Shown: piece by piece, positions 25,475-33,870 of the stretch
Position numbering within the stretch: position 1 is the first letter of the stretch
Layout: every line of letters begins with the position of its first letter
Origin: Acidimicrobiales bacterium
GTDB lineage: Bacteria; Actinomycetota; Acidimicrobiia; Acidimicrobiales; Iamiaceae
Direction: 5' to 3'
DNA: 64,000 nt
Assembly (NCBI GenBank): GCA_035547835.1
Contig: DASZTW010000006.1
Location: 5,001 to 69,000 of the forward strand
Position numbers and translations under genes: made by a program
Notes under the pieces: model-generated
Told to the model about the DNA's origin: nothing
The model's database searches: none
The model's input: the letters and a program-made list of their open reading frames with translations, nothing else

Positions 25475-27091
25475 ATGCCCGGTTGGAACTACGCCGACAT
25501 CTGGGAGACCGTCGCACAGCAGATCCCGGACGCGACCGCCCAGGTCCACGCCGGCGAACATCGCACGTGGTCGGACTTCAACCGGCGCGCCAACGGGGTG
25601 GCGCAGGCGTTGCTCGACCGCGGTGTAGCCGAGCAGGACAAGGTGGCGCAGTACCTCTACAACGGCACCGAGTACCTCGAGTCGATGTTCGCGGCGTTCA
25701 AGGCCGGGCTGGTGCCCATCAACACCAACTACCGCTACGCCGACGACGAGCTCGTGTACCTGTGGGACAACGCCGACGCCACCGTGGTCGTCTTCCACGG
25801 CACGTTCACCGACACCATCGAACGGATCCGCGAACGGGTTCCCCGGGTGACCACGTGGCTGTGGGTCGACGACGGGTCGGGGCCGTTGCCCGAATGGGCG
25901 ATCGCCTACGAGGACGCCGCCGCGACGCCCGCCAACGGCGACGTGTCGGCCCCGTGGGGACGCAGCGGCGACCAGCTCCTCATGCTCTACACGGGCGGCA
26001 CCACGGGGATGCCCAAGGGGGTGATGTGGCGCCAGGACGACCAGATCCGCAGCGTGGTCGGGTCGCTGTGGCCCGACCTGCAGAACGCGCCTGCCGCCGA
26101 CCTCGACATGATCCGCGAGCGGGTGCAGGGACCCGGTCTGGTCGGCATGGCGGCGTGTCCGCTGATGCACGGCACCGGCATGTTCACGCAGCTCGCCCTG
26201 CTCGCCCTGGGCGGATCGGCCGTCACGATGGCGAGCCGCCATCTCGACATCGAGGAGCTGCTCGACACGATCCAGCGCGAGAAGGTCAACCAGATCGCCA
26301 TCGTCGGCGACGCGTTCGCCAAGCCCATCGTGTCGGCGATGGACGCCGAGCCCGGCCGCTGGGACATCTCGTCCCTGGTGAGCATCACGTCCTCGGGTGT
26401 CATGTGGAGCCAGGAGGTGAAGAACCGGCTGCTGGAGATCCACCCCGGGATGATGTTGCTCGACGCGTTCAGCTCGTCAGAGGCACTGGGCATGGGCAGC
26501 TCGATCTCGACCGCGGGCAATGCCGCCAGCACCGCCAAGTTCATGCTGGGCCCCAACGCCAAGGTCATCACCGACGAAGGCAAGGAAGTGCAACCGGGCT
26601 CCGAGGAGATCGGCCGAGTCGCCGTCGGCGGCTTCCAACCGATCGGCTACTACAAGGACGAGGCGAAGACCGCCGCCACGTTCATCGAGTTCGAAGGCAA
26701 GCGCTACTCGGTGCCAGGCGACTACGCCAAAGTCGAAGCCGATGGCTCGCTGACGCTGCTCGGGCGGGGCTCGGTGTGCATCAACACCGGCGGCGAGAAG
26801 GTCTTCCCTGAAGAAGTCGAGGAGATCCTGAAGCTGCACCCGGCGGTGGCCGATGCCGTCGTCGTCGGTGTGCCCGACGACAAGTTCGGCGAGGCGATCA
26901 CCGCCGTGGTCGAGGCCGCCGACGGCGCGGAAGTGCGCGAAGACGACGTCATCGGCTTCGTGAAGGGGAAGCTGTCGTCGTACAAGGCGCCCAAGCGCGT
27001 GCTCACCATCGACACGATCGGCCGCGCCCCCAACGCCAAAGTCGACTACAAGCGCCTCAAGGCCTACGCCCGCGAGAGCCTCGGGGTCTGA
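25475..27091 (+). CDS. Acyl-CoA synthetase (FadD-like AMP-binding enzyme)
   Basis: Activates a carboxylic acid to its CoA thioester through an acyl-adenylate; 538 residues. Phosphate loop YTGGTTGMPKG at 172-182, AFSSSEALG near 330, the adenylate aspartate in PGDYAKV near 415, hinge GRGSVCINTGGEKV and the catalytic lysine in NAKVDYKRLK near the C-terminus. Sequence resembles actinobacterial FadD-type enzymes linked to fatty-acid or steroid side-chain breakdown. AGGGGGA precedes ATG 25475. It lies upstream of a MFE-2-type SDR gene (27211), which suits a beta-oxidation role. Confidence 0.92.
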   Translation: MPGWNYADIWETVAQQIPDATAQVHAGEHRTWSDFNRRANGVAQALLDRGVAEQDKVAQYLYNGTEYLESMFAAFKAGLVPINTNYRYADDELVYLWDNADATVVVFHGTFTDTIERIRERVPRVTTWLWVDDGSGPLPEWAIAYEDAAATPANGDVSAPWGRSGDQLLMLYTGGTTGMPKGVMWRQDDQIRSVVGSLWPDLQNAPAADLDMIRERVQGPGLVGMAACPLMHGTGMFTQLALLALGGSAVTMASRHLDIEELLDTIQREKVNQIAIVGDAFAKPIVSAMDAEPGRWDISSLVSITSSGVMWSQEVKNRLLEIHPGMMLLDAFSSSEALGMGSSISTAGNAASTAKFMLGPNAKVITDEGKEVQPGSEEIGRVAVGGFQPIGYYKDEAKTAATFIEFEGKRYSVPGDYAKVEADGSLTLLGRGSVCINTGGEKVFPEEVEEILKLHPAVADAVVVGVPDDKFGEAITAVVEAADGAEVREDDVIGFVKGKLSSYKAPKRVLTIDTIGRAPNAKVDYKRLKAYARESLGV

Positions 27092-27210
27092 CGTCCCGCC
27101 ACGCCGGGGTCGGCGCCGCCGCCGGGCGGCGAGTGACCGCCGCGGCTTGGCTCCCGGATCAGGGCCACCACTACGGTGACCCGGTCGCCATCCCCTGAAG
27201 GAGCAACGAA

Positions 27211-28113
27211 ATGGCTGAACTCGGTTACGACGGCAAGGTCGCGATCATCACCGGCGCCGGAGGTGGGCTGGGCCGCTCGCACGCGCTCGAGCTGGCGAGC
27301 CGCGGCGCGCTCGTCGTGGTGAACGACCTCGGCGGGGCGATGGACGGCACCGGCGCCGACGCGTCGGCCGCGCAGAAGGTCGTCGACGAGATCAAGGCGG
27401 CCGGGGGCGAGGCCGTCGCCAACCACGACTCCGTGGCCACGCCCGAGGGCGGCGAGGCCATCGTGCAGACCGCGCTCGACACGTTCGGCCGAGTCGACAT
27501 CGTGATCAACAACGCGGGGATCCTGCGCGACAAGGCGTTCCACAACATGACGCCCGACCTCGTCGACGCCGTGATCGACGTGCACCTCAAGGGCGCCTTC
27601 AACGTGACACGGCCGGCGTACGTGAAGATGAAGGAGCAGGGCTACGGCCGCATTGTGAACACGGCTTCGGGCGCCGGTGTGTTCGGCAACTTCGGCCAGG
27701 CGAACTACGGCGCCGCCAAGATGGGCCTCGTCGGGTTCACCCGCGTGCTGGCAGTCGAAGGCGCCAAGAACAACATCAAGGCCAACGTGATCGCGCCGGT
27801 CGCCAAGACCCGTATGACCGAGGAGCTCATGGGCGCACTCGTCGAGCGGTTCGGTCCCGAGTTCGTCACCCCGGTGGTGGCCTGGTTGGCGCACGAGGAC
27901 TGCCCGGTGTCGGGCGAGCTGTACACGCTCGGCGGCGGCCACGTCGGCCGCGTCTTCCTCGGCGTCACCCCGGGTTGGACCGAGACCGACCACGACAAGT
28001 TCACGGTCGAGGCGATCCGCGACCACTTCGACGAGATCCGCGCCGAGGACGGCTACGCCGTGCCCGCCAACCTGAACGAGGAGCTGGGCCTCACCCTCAA
28101 GTCCCTAGGCTGA
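27211..28113 (+). CDS. SDR family oxidoreductase, MFE-2-like 3-hydroxyacyl-CoA dehydrogenase
   Basis: NAD(P)-dependent dehydrogenase of 300 residues. TGAGGGLG at 14-21, VVNDLGGAMDGTG at 36-48, NNAG at 100-103, catalytic Y166 and K170 in NYGAAK. Similar to the SDR at 11271-12179, so probably another 3-hydroxyacyl-CoA dehydrogenase. It has a strong AAGGAG ribosome site (27198-27203) and follows the acyl-CoA synthetase by 119 nt. Its 3' end, including the last four codons and stop, is duplicated in tandem. Confidence 0.9.
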   Translation: MAELGYDGKVAIITGAGGGLGRSHALELASRGALVVVNDLGGAMDGTGADASAAQKVVDEIKAAGGEAVANHDSVATPEGGEAIVQTALDTFGRVDIVINNAGILRDKAFHNMTPDLVDAVIDVHLKGAFNVTRPAYVKMKEQGYGRIVNTASGAGVFGNFGQANYGAAKMGLVGFTRVLAVEGAKNNIKANVIAPVAKTRMTEELMGALVERFGPEFVTPVVAWLAHEDCPVSGELYTLGGGHVGRVFLGVTPGWTETDHDKFTVEAIRDHFDEIRAEDGYAVPANLNEELGLTLKSLG

Positions 28114-28148
28114 GCAGCGGCCAAGTCCCTCGGCTGAGTAGCAGCGGG
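28098..28148 (+). repeat. Tandem duplication of the SDR gene end
   Basis: CAAGTCCCTAGGCTGAGCAG is followed 24 nt later by CAAGTCCCTCGGCTGAGTAG, then GCAGCGGG. The second unit repeats the last codons and stop of the gene outside the reading frame's end. It is a short local duplication with three changes. Confidence 0.7.
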
Positions 28149-28172
28149 GGTCCCACCCCAACCCCACCGAGC

Positions 28173-28213
28173 TGTGAGCAGCTACCCACCCACCAGGTGG
28201 CCAAGTGCTCACA
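28173..28213. repeat. Palindromic repeat, family 1 copy 2 (decayed left arm)
   Basis: The right arm GGTGGCCAAGTGCTCACA is identical to that at 1857-1874. The left arm keeps TGTGAGCA and ACC but its middle reads GCTACCC instead of CTTGGCC. C-rich and G-rich flanks (CCCCAACCCC / GGGGGTTTGGGG) extend the symmetry. It lies between two plus-strand genes, so here it would end the SDR transcript. Confidence 0.7.
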
Positions 28214-28299
28214 GCAGCGGGGGTTTGGGGGCGGGGTTGACGGCCACGCCTGCGCCCACCCGGGGGGGCCGGGGCAGCGGCGGGTAACGTCGCCGGACT

Positions 28300-29712
28300 A
28301 TGGGTGACGAGCGACCCCCGACCACGGGCGACCGGTTCCACGCGGAGGAGACCGTCATCGAAGCCGCCGCGGGCCGACCCGTCACGGCGCCCGACGACGC
28401 GGTCGCGCCGCGCACGGGCGGCGAGGGCGGCCCGCTCCGCAAGCTCGCCGCGCTGTTCCCCCCGGGCACCGTGCCGGTCGCGGCGGCGCTGCTGGTCACC
28501 GGCCTGACCGCGTACGCGTTCTTGGCCGTGGCCAACCGTGCGCTCAACGCCGACCAGTACGACTCGGTGAGCGTGCTGTGGGCGCTCGTGTTCCTGCTCG
28601 GCCCCGGCCTGTTCATCCCGATCGAGCAGGAAGTCGGTCGGGCCATCGCCCACCGCCGCAGCTTGGGGCAGGGCTGGACCCCGATCGTGCGCCGCGCGGC
28701 GCAAGTGGCCGCCGCGTTCGCCGTCCTGCTCACCATCGTCGCCCTCGCCGCCAACGCGCCGCTCCGTCAGCACCTGTTCGCCCACCAGTGGATGGTGCTG
28801 ATCGGCCTCATCCTCGGCGTCGACGGCTACGCGATGGAGCACCTGCTGCGCGGCACGCTCGCCGGGACCGGGCGGTTCGCTGCCTACGGGTGGGTGTTCG
28901 GCACGGAATCGGTCCTGCGGCTCGTCGGCGCGGTCGGCCTGTGGATCGTCGGCACCAAGACGGCCGGGCCGTTCGGGTTCGTCGTGGGCATCTGCCCGCT
29001 GATCGCCGTGCTGCTCGTGGGCCGCCACCAGCGGGAGGGGTTGCTCGAGCCGGGCCCCGAGGCGCAGCTCCCGGAGATCTCCCAGAACCTCGGCCTGCTG
29101 CTCGCCGCGTCCATCGGCAACTTCGGGCTGATGAACTGCACCCCGGTCGCCGCCCGCCTCCTCACCCACGGCGGCGCCAACAACGCCGGCACGATGTTGA
29201 ACGGTCTGCTGATCGCCCGTGTCCCGCTGTTCTTCTTCCAGGCCGTGCAAGCCGCGCTGTTGCCCAACTTGGCCAAGATGGCTGCCGAGCGCCGCTTCGC
29301 GGAGTTCCGCGACGACCTCCGCAAGCTGTTCGTCGTGGTGGCCGCCATCGCGGTGCTGGGGGTGTTGGGCTGCCTGGCCATCGGGCCGTGGGTGGTCGAC
29401 ACCTTGTTCCCCAGCAAGCAGGTCCTGAGCCGTTATGACCTGGCCCTCCTCGCGCTCGGCAGCGCGGCCGTGATGGTCGGGATCGTCACGTCGCAAGGCT
29501 CGATCTCCCTCGGCGCGCACCGCGACGCGGCCATTGGGTGGCTGGGCGGGCTGGTGGTGTTCGTGGCCGCGTGCGCGCTACCCGGCGCGGTGTTGACGCG
29601 GGTGACGTGGGCGTTCCTGCTCGGCACCGTGTCGGCGGCGATCACGCTGACCGTGCTGATGGTCAAACGCGTCCGTGCGGCACACCCGACACCCTCACCC
29701 GCTCGCACCTGA
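28300..29712 (+). CDS. Polysaccharide flippase-like multi-pass membrane protein (MOP superfamily)
   Basis: Probable lipid-linked saccharide exporter or Wzx/MurJ-like protein, 470 residues. A polar N-terminus of about 55 residues precedes some 12 hydrophobic segments. Landmarks are LGPGLFIPIEQEVGRAIAHR (first loop, conserved in Wzx-like proteins) and PLFFFQAVQAALLPNLAKM near 308-326, a typical mid-protein motif of the family. No glycosyltransferases are adjacent, so the cargo is unknown. Start ATG 28300 has TAACGT 9 nt upstream. Confidence 0.72.
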   Translation: MGDERPPTTGDRFHAEETVIEAAAGRPVTAPDDAVAPRTGGEGGPLRKLAALFPPGTVPVAAALLVTGLTAYAFLAVANRALNADQYDSVSVLWALVFLLGPGLFIPIEQEVGRAIAHRRSLGQGWTPIVRRAAQVAAAFAVLLTIVALAANAPLRQHLFAHQWMVLIGLILGVDGYAMEHLLRGTLAGTGRFAAYGWVFGTESVLRLVGAVGLWIVGTKTAGPFGFVVGICPLIAVLLVGRHQREGLLEPGPEAQLPEISQNLGLLLAASIGNFGLMNCTPVAARLLTHGGANNAGTMLNGLLIARVPLFFFQAVQAALLPNLAKMAAERRFAEFRDDLRKLFVVVAAIAVLGVLGCLAIGPWVVDTLFPSKQVLSRYDLALLALGSAAVMVGIVTSQGSISLGAHRDAAIGWLGGLVVFVAACALPGAVLTRVTWAFLLGTVSAAITLTVLMVKRVRAAHPTPSPART

Positions 29713-29787
29713 GCACGGCGACCGTCGCGCAGCGATCCGCTGATCACCTCAGGCAGGTCGGGCAGGTCCCGCAACACACCTCGTGGG

Positions 29788-30603
29788 TCACGGCACTTCG
29801 CTGGCGGGCACCTGCGTCGGCGGCACCAGCGCTCGGCGACCGACACGCCACTGGCCACCCAGGTAGTCGACCGTCTCGGCCTCATACACGCTCGGGCAGC
29901 AGTTCGGGTCGTCGGGCCCGAACTGCGCGGCCCAGTCGTGGTACACGCCGTCGCTCACTTGCACCCGCCCCTGGTCGAGCTCACGGTGGAACTGCACCAC
30001 GCCCGCGGCGCCGACCACGTCGACGTGGAGCTGGCCGCCCGTCCCGCCCAGCCGGTAGCCCACCACGATCTCGTCACCGGGCGGCCCGCCGACGTCCGCG
30101 GTGAACGCCTTGACGCTCGTCCATGACGTGCCGTCGGGGTCGGTGGCGGTCAGGGCCACGGTCGCCGTGCCCGACCCGACCCGGTAGATGTCGACGCCTT
30201 TGGTGGCGCCGGGCCCGTGGTGGACCACCCACGCCAGGTCGGAGCTGCCCGCCGTGCCCCGCCCGCACCCGTCGGCCACCGCCCCCGCCGGCACAAGGTC
30301 CCTGCAGTCGCCGGTGTAGGGCACGGGCGTCGCCGTGGTCGTGGGCGGCGCCAGCTCCGCGCCTTGGGCCGACACGACCGGCCCGTCGGGGTTGGCGGGT
30401 GTCGTGGTGGTCGCTGCAGTGGGAGGTGTGGAGCTCGTGCTGGAAGTCGACGCGACCGTGGTCGACGATGAAGACGACGAAGACGACGAGGTCGACGTCG
30501 AGGCCGCATGCTTCGCGCCGCCGCACCCTGCGACGAGCAGCAAGCTGACGAGCGTCGCGATGGCCACCCGCCGACGACACGTCGCGCCCCGGCGCCGAGG
30601 CAT
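29788..30603 (-). CDS. Hypothetical lipoprotein with Ser/Thr-rich linker
   Basis: Secreted and lipid-anchored: a basic start (MPRRRGATCRRR), a hydrophobic core and the lipobox LLVAGC with C27. A low-complexity serine/threonine linker (about 33-75) keeps the folded part away from the membrane. The remaining 190 residues are soluble, with cysteines in GDCRDL, DGCGRG and PNCCPS. No family recognised. The start ATG overlaps the stop of the next upstream gene by one base (TGATG), so the two are translated together. Confidence 0.72.
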   Translation of the reverse strand: MPRRRGATCRRRVAIATLVSLLLVAGCGGAKHAASTSTSSSSSSSSSTTVASTSSTSSTPPTAATTTTPANPDGPVVSAQGAELAPPTTTATPVPYTGDCRDLVPAGAVADGCGRGTAGSSDLAWVVHHGPGATKGVDIYRVGSGTATVALTATDPDGTSWTSVKAFTADVGGPPGDEIVVGYRLGGTGGQLHVDVVGAAGVVQFHRELDQGRVQVSDGVYHDWAAQFGPDDPNCCPSVYEAETVDYLGGQWRVGRRALVPPTQVPASEVP

Positions 30604-31532
30604 CAGCGGCTCGGGCCTTCCTGCAGCGGGTGATGGGCGAGCTCGGCCACCAGCGCGTCGCCTGCACGCTCGAGCAGCTCGTCGAGCGGCCCGTCGACCA
30701 CGACCATCGCGTCGTCGGCCACACCGTCGATCACCGAGAGGTGGCCCCGCCCGGCCCGCACGGTCACGCCGTCGCCCCCTGCGGGGCACATCGCCACCGA
30801 GACGGCGAACGGGCTGCGGGCGACCGCCATCCGGATCGCCGCGCCGCTCAAGAACTCGGGCAGGGCCTCGGCCACCAGGTGGGCGAACAGCGACGCGCCA
30901 TGCTCGTCGATCTCGACGACGGGCAACGGCGGCGCCGACCTCGCCAGCGCCCACCCCGCCAACGCCCAACCGGCGAACGGCACGGCGAGCGGCCACAGCG
31001 CAGTGGCGGCCACGACGTCGGTGGCGGCACGCCCGAGCGAGCGGGGCACCGCGCCACGCACTTGGCGCTCGAGGTCGGCCAGCGCCTGGTCCGCGATCGC
31101 CGTAACGGCGGTGACCCCGACCGCGGCGCGGACGGCGCGGACCACTGGGGGTGCGATCGCATCGGCGAGCGACTGCGGCGCGGAAGGCCGCCCGTGCTCA
31201 CCAGCAGTGGCGGCGAACTGAACGACCGCCCGCGTGGCGTCGTCGCCACGGGGTTGGCCCATCGCTTCGGCCCATTGGCGGTGCGCCCACGCGACCCGAG
31301 GAGCACTCGCGGCGTCGGCGAACGCCACCAGGGCGGCTTGCAGGCGGCGGCGTGAGATCACCGGCCAGGGGCCGTACGCACCAGCCAGGCCGGCGGCGTT
31401 GCGGGCGACCTCGACGACCCACGCGCCCGCGGCGCGAGACAGGCGGGGGTCGCGGGGAGGCACTGGCCGAATGGTAGTTGGACGACTGGATTGGTCCGTG
31501 ACTGCGTCGCCTGCAAGCGTGGCGATGCCCAC
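30603..31532 (-). CDS. Hypothetical protein, translationally coupled to a lipoprotein gene
   Basis: Not recognised. It has 309 residues. Alanine-rich helical sequence with a probable membrane-associated stretch LWPLAVPFAGWALAGWALA around 178-196. A C-terminal domain with GDGVTVRAGRGHLSVIDGV and VVVDGPLDELLERAGDALV resembles the beta-alpha layout of SCP2-like or other small ligand-binding folds; that comparison is weak. Its stop overlaps the lipoprotein start. It is divergent from the hydrolase at 31552 with very little space, so the promoters must overlap. Confidence 0.6.
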   Translation of the reverse strand: MGIATLAGDAVTDQSSRPTTIRPVPPRDPRLSRAAGAWVVEVARNAAGLAGAYGPWPVISRRRLQAALVAFADAASAPRVAWAHRQWAEAMGQPRGDDATRAVVQFAATAGEHGRPSAPQSLADAIAPPVVRAVRAAVGVTAVTAIADQALADLERQVRGAVPRSLGRAATDVVAATALWPLAVPFAGWALAGWALARSAPPLPVVEIDEHGASLFAHLVAEALPEFLSGAAIRMAVARSPFAVSVAMCPAGGDGVTVRAGRGHLSVIDGVADDAMVVVDGPLDELLERAGDALVAELAHHPLQEGPSR

Positions 31533-31551
31533 CGCTCACGAGAGGTCCACG

Positions 31552-32358
31552 ATGTACACCACCGGGTCCGGATCGATCCCGGCCGTGCTGTGCCACGCCA
31601 CCGGGTTCTGTGGCGCCGTGCTCGGTCCCTTGGCGCGGGCGGTGCCCGGCCTACGAGCGGTCGCTCCCGACCTGCGGGGCCACGGCGACAACGCCGAGCT
31701 GCCCCCGTCGGGCGTCGACTGGCGGCTGTGGGCCGACGACGCGCTCGCCGGTGCAGCGGCGCTGCGAGCCGAAGGCCTCGACGGGCCCATGGTCGGCTTC
31801 GGGCACTCCGGCGGCGGCGCCGCGCTGCTCATCGCCGAACAGCAGCAGCCCGGCACGTTCGCGGCGCTGTACCTCTACGAGCCGGTCGTGTTCCCGCCGG
31901 AGCGCCTCAGCGAGATGACCGGCGAGAACCCGCTGTCCGGCTCGGCCCGCAAACGGCGTCCCGATTTCCCGTCGCGCGACGACGCGATCGCGAACTTCGC
32001 CTCCAAGGCACCCATGAACGTGTTCGACCGCGAGGTGCTCGAGGCGTACGTCGACCACGGCTTCGCCCGACGACCCGACGGGTCGGTCACCTTGAAGTGC
32101 CGCCCCGAAGTCGAGGCCCGCTGCTACGAGATGGCCCCCGAGAGCGGCGCGTGGGCCGCCGTCCCGTCGGTCGAATGCCCGGTCGTGGTGGCTCGCGGCA
32201 ACCTGTCGAGCGGCGGACCGGCCCTGTTCGCCGAGCACACGGCCGCCGCGCTCCCCCACGGATCGTTCGAGACGTACGACCACCTCGACCATTTCGGCCC
32301 CCTCGAAGCACCTGAGGAGATCGCCGCCGCTTTCGAGCGCCTCGTCAAGCAACGCTGA
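31552..32358 (+). CDS. Alpha/beta-hydrolase
   Basis: Esterase/lipase-fold enzyme, 268 residues. Oxyanion region CHATGFCG near 14-21, APDLRGHGDN near 38-47, nucleophile S86 in GFGHSGGG, and a probable catalytic histidine in HLDHFGPLEAP near the C-terminus. ATG 31552 has GAGAGG about 10 nt upstream; an ATG at 31525 is in frame but precedes the fold. Substrate not predictable. Confidence 0.87.
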   Translation: MYTTGSGSIPAVLCHATGFCGAVLGPLARAVPGLRAVAPDLRGHGDNAELPPSGVDWRLWADDALAGAAALRAEGLDGPMVGFGHSGGGAALLIAEQQQPGTFAALYLYEPVVFPPERLSEMTGENPLSGSARKRRPDFPSRDDAIANFASKAPMNVFDREVLEAYVDHGFARRPDGSVTLKCRPEVEARCYEMAPESGAWAAVPSVECPVVVARGNLSSGGPALFAEHTAAALPHGSFETYDHLDHFGPLEAPEEIAAAFERLVKQR

Positions 32359-32395
32359 CCGGCCAGCCACGAGCCGACCACCGGCATCACGGTCA

Positions 32396-32418
32396 CCGTC
32401 ACACCCTCTGCGTAGGGT
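32396..32418 (+). promoter_or_regulatory. GTCACA-type promoter, copy 2
   Basis: CCGTCACAC, 8 nt, then TAGGGT, with the -10-like box ending 6 nt before ATG 32425. Same GTCACA core, same spacing and same leaderless arrangement as copy 3 at 42925-42947. It precedes a RecB-family DNA nuclease. Confidence 0.5.
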
Positions 32419-32424
32419 TGGAGC

Positions 32425-33255
32425 ATGCCGTTGGCGCCGCCTCGCACACTGTCACCCTCGAAAGTGAGCTCGTTCAAGGACTGCGCGCTCGCGTTCCGGT
32501 TCTCCGTGATCGACAAGGTGCCGGAGCCGCCTTCCCTGCCGGCCAGCCGCGGCACGCTCGTGCACGCTGCGCTCGAGCGCCTCTTCGGTCTCGTCCACGT
32601 CGCCCGCACGCCCGAGGCCGCGGCCGCGTGCCTCGCCACCGCCTGGGATCAGCTGCGCACCGACCCCGAGTTCACCGGGCTCGACCTCGATGCCGACGGT
32701 GAGGCGCAACTGCTGGCCGACGCCGGCGCGCTGATCGGCAACTACTTCGCGCTCGAAGACCCCCGAGCCGTGACGCCGATCGGCCTCGAGCTGATGCTGT
32801 CGGTGCCCCTCGGCGGCGTGGTGCTGCGGGGCATCATCGACCGCCTCGAGCTCGACGACGACGGCGAGCTGGTCGTCACCGACTACAAGACCGGTCGGGC
32901 GCCGAGCGAGCGCTACGAGCAGGCGCGTTTCGATGGGGTCAACTTCTACTCGTACCTGTGCGAGCAGCTGTTCGGGAAGCGGCCGGCGCGGGTGCAGCTG
33001 TTGTACCTCGCCGATCCCGTGGCCATCACCGCCGTGCCCACCGACCAGACCACGCGGGGGCTGCGCACGAAGGTCGGCGCCGTCTGGCAGGCGGTGGAGC
33101 GGGCCTGCGCGAACGACGACTTCCGGCCCCGCACCGGACCGTTGTGCAACTGGTGCAACTTCAAGGAGTTCTGCCCGGCCTATGGTGGCGATCCCACCAG
33201 AGCCCGGTTCGCGGCCCGTGAGGCCCGCACGGGTGAGGTGCCACTCCCCCTCTGA
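32425..33255 (+). CDS. RecB-family PD-(D/E)XK exonuclease with iron-sulfur cysteines
   Basis: Single-domain nuclease of the Cas4/AddB/RecB-C-terminal type, 276 residues. LSPSKVSSFKDCALAFRF opens the domain, with C20. Active-site residues are H47 (GTLVHAALERL), D139 (GIIDRLE), and D153 and K155 (VTDYKTG). Three more cysteines near the end (C241, C244, C250 in CNWCNFKEFC) complete a four-cysteine [4Fe-4S] site with C20. Likely a DNA-repair exonuclease. The promoter resembles DNA-damage promoters. There is no CRISPR array or cas1/cas2, so a Cas4 role is unlikely. Confidence 0.9.
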   Translation: MPLAPPRTLSPSKVSSFKDCALAFRFSVIDKVPEPPSLPASRGTLVHAALERLFGLVHVARTPEAAAACLATAWDQLRTDPEFTGLDLDADGEAQLLADAGALIGNYFALEDPRAVTPIGLELMLSVPLGGVVLRGIIDRLELDDDGELVVTDYKTGRAPSERYEQARFDGVNFYSYLCEQLFGKRPARVQLLYLADPVAITAVPTDQTTRGLRTKVGAVWQAVERACANDDFRPRTGPLCNWCNFKEFCPAYGGDPTRARFAAREARTGEVPLPL

Positions 33256-33281
33256 ACCCATGGCGCGGTGAAACCCCGGCG

Positions 33282-33833
33282 ATGAAGAAGTTCGCACCCC
33301 CTGACCACTGGGCCGAACCGGTCCGCCGCTTCGACCGCGCCGCCGAACGGCACTTCGGTCGCCTGCGCGGTCATCCGGTGGTCGACCGCGTGATGTACGG
33401 CGCATCGGAGCTGGGCGACTTCGGCCTGGTCTGGCACCTGGTCGGGGCAGTGCAGGCGTTCCGCAGCGACCGCGATTTCGTGCGGGCGGTCCGCTTGTCC
33501 GCCGTCTTGGGGGTCGAGTCGGTGATCGTCAACGGGGGCGTCAAGTCGCTGTTCCAACGGTCGCGCCCCGTCCACGAAGGCGAGCGACCGCACCGGCTGC
33601 GCCAACCGCTCACGTCGAGCTTCCCGAGCGGCCACGCCAGCGCGGCGGCGTGCGCCGCGGTGCTACTCGCCGACGACGATCCGCTGTCGCCCTTGTGGGT
33701 GGCGATGGCCGTGGTGGTCGGCACCAGCCGAGCCCACGTGCGCATCCACCACCCGTCCGACGTGGTGGCCGGCGCCGCGATCGGTACGGCGATCGGGCTG
33801 GTCGCGCGCAGGCTGTGGCCGCTGCCGGGCTGA
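33282..33833 (+). CDS. PAP2-family membrane phosphatase
   Basis: Dephosphorylates a lipid phosphate at the membrane, for example undecaprenyl-diphosphate or phosphatidate. It has 183 residues. All three PAP2 signatures are intact: KSLFQRSRP (88-96), PSGH (115-118) with the catalytic-site histidine, and SRAHVRIHHPSD (149-160) with the nucleophile histidine H156. About four or five hydrophobic segments. It follows the RecB-type gene by 26 nt, probably by chance of compaction. Confidence 0.92.
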   Translation: MKKFAPPDHWAEPVRRFDRAAERHFGRLRGHPVVDRVMYGASELGDFGLVWHLVGAVQAFRSDRDFVRAVRLSAVLGVESVIVNGGVKSLFQRSRPVHEGERPHRLRQPLTSSFPSGHASAAACAAVLLADDDPLSPLWVAMAVVVGTSRAHVRIHHPSDVVAGAAIGTAIGLVARRLWPLPG

Positions 33834-33870
33834 CGGGAATGTTCGACGGCGCGGGTCGGTTCACGAAACC

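Noticed and set aside
30335-31105. Plus-strand frame opposite the lipoprotein pair
   Set aside because: Antisense to two coupled genes, one with a clear signal peptide and lipobox; arginine-rich shadow.
32425-33255. RecB-type nuclease as Cas4
   Set aside because: No CRISPR array or other cas gene in the window; the four-cysteine nuclease is common in repair contexts.
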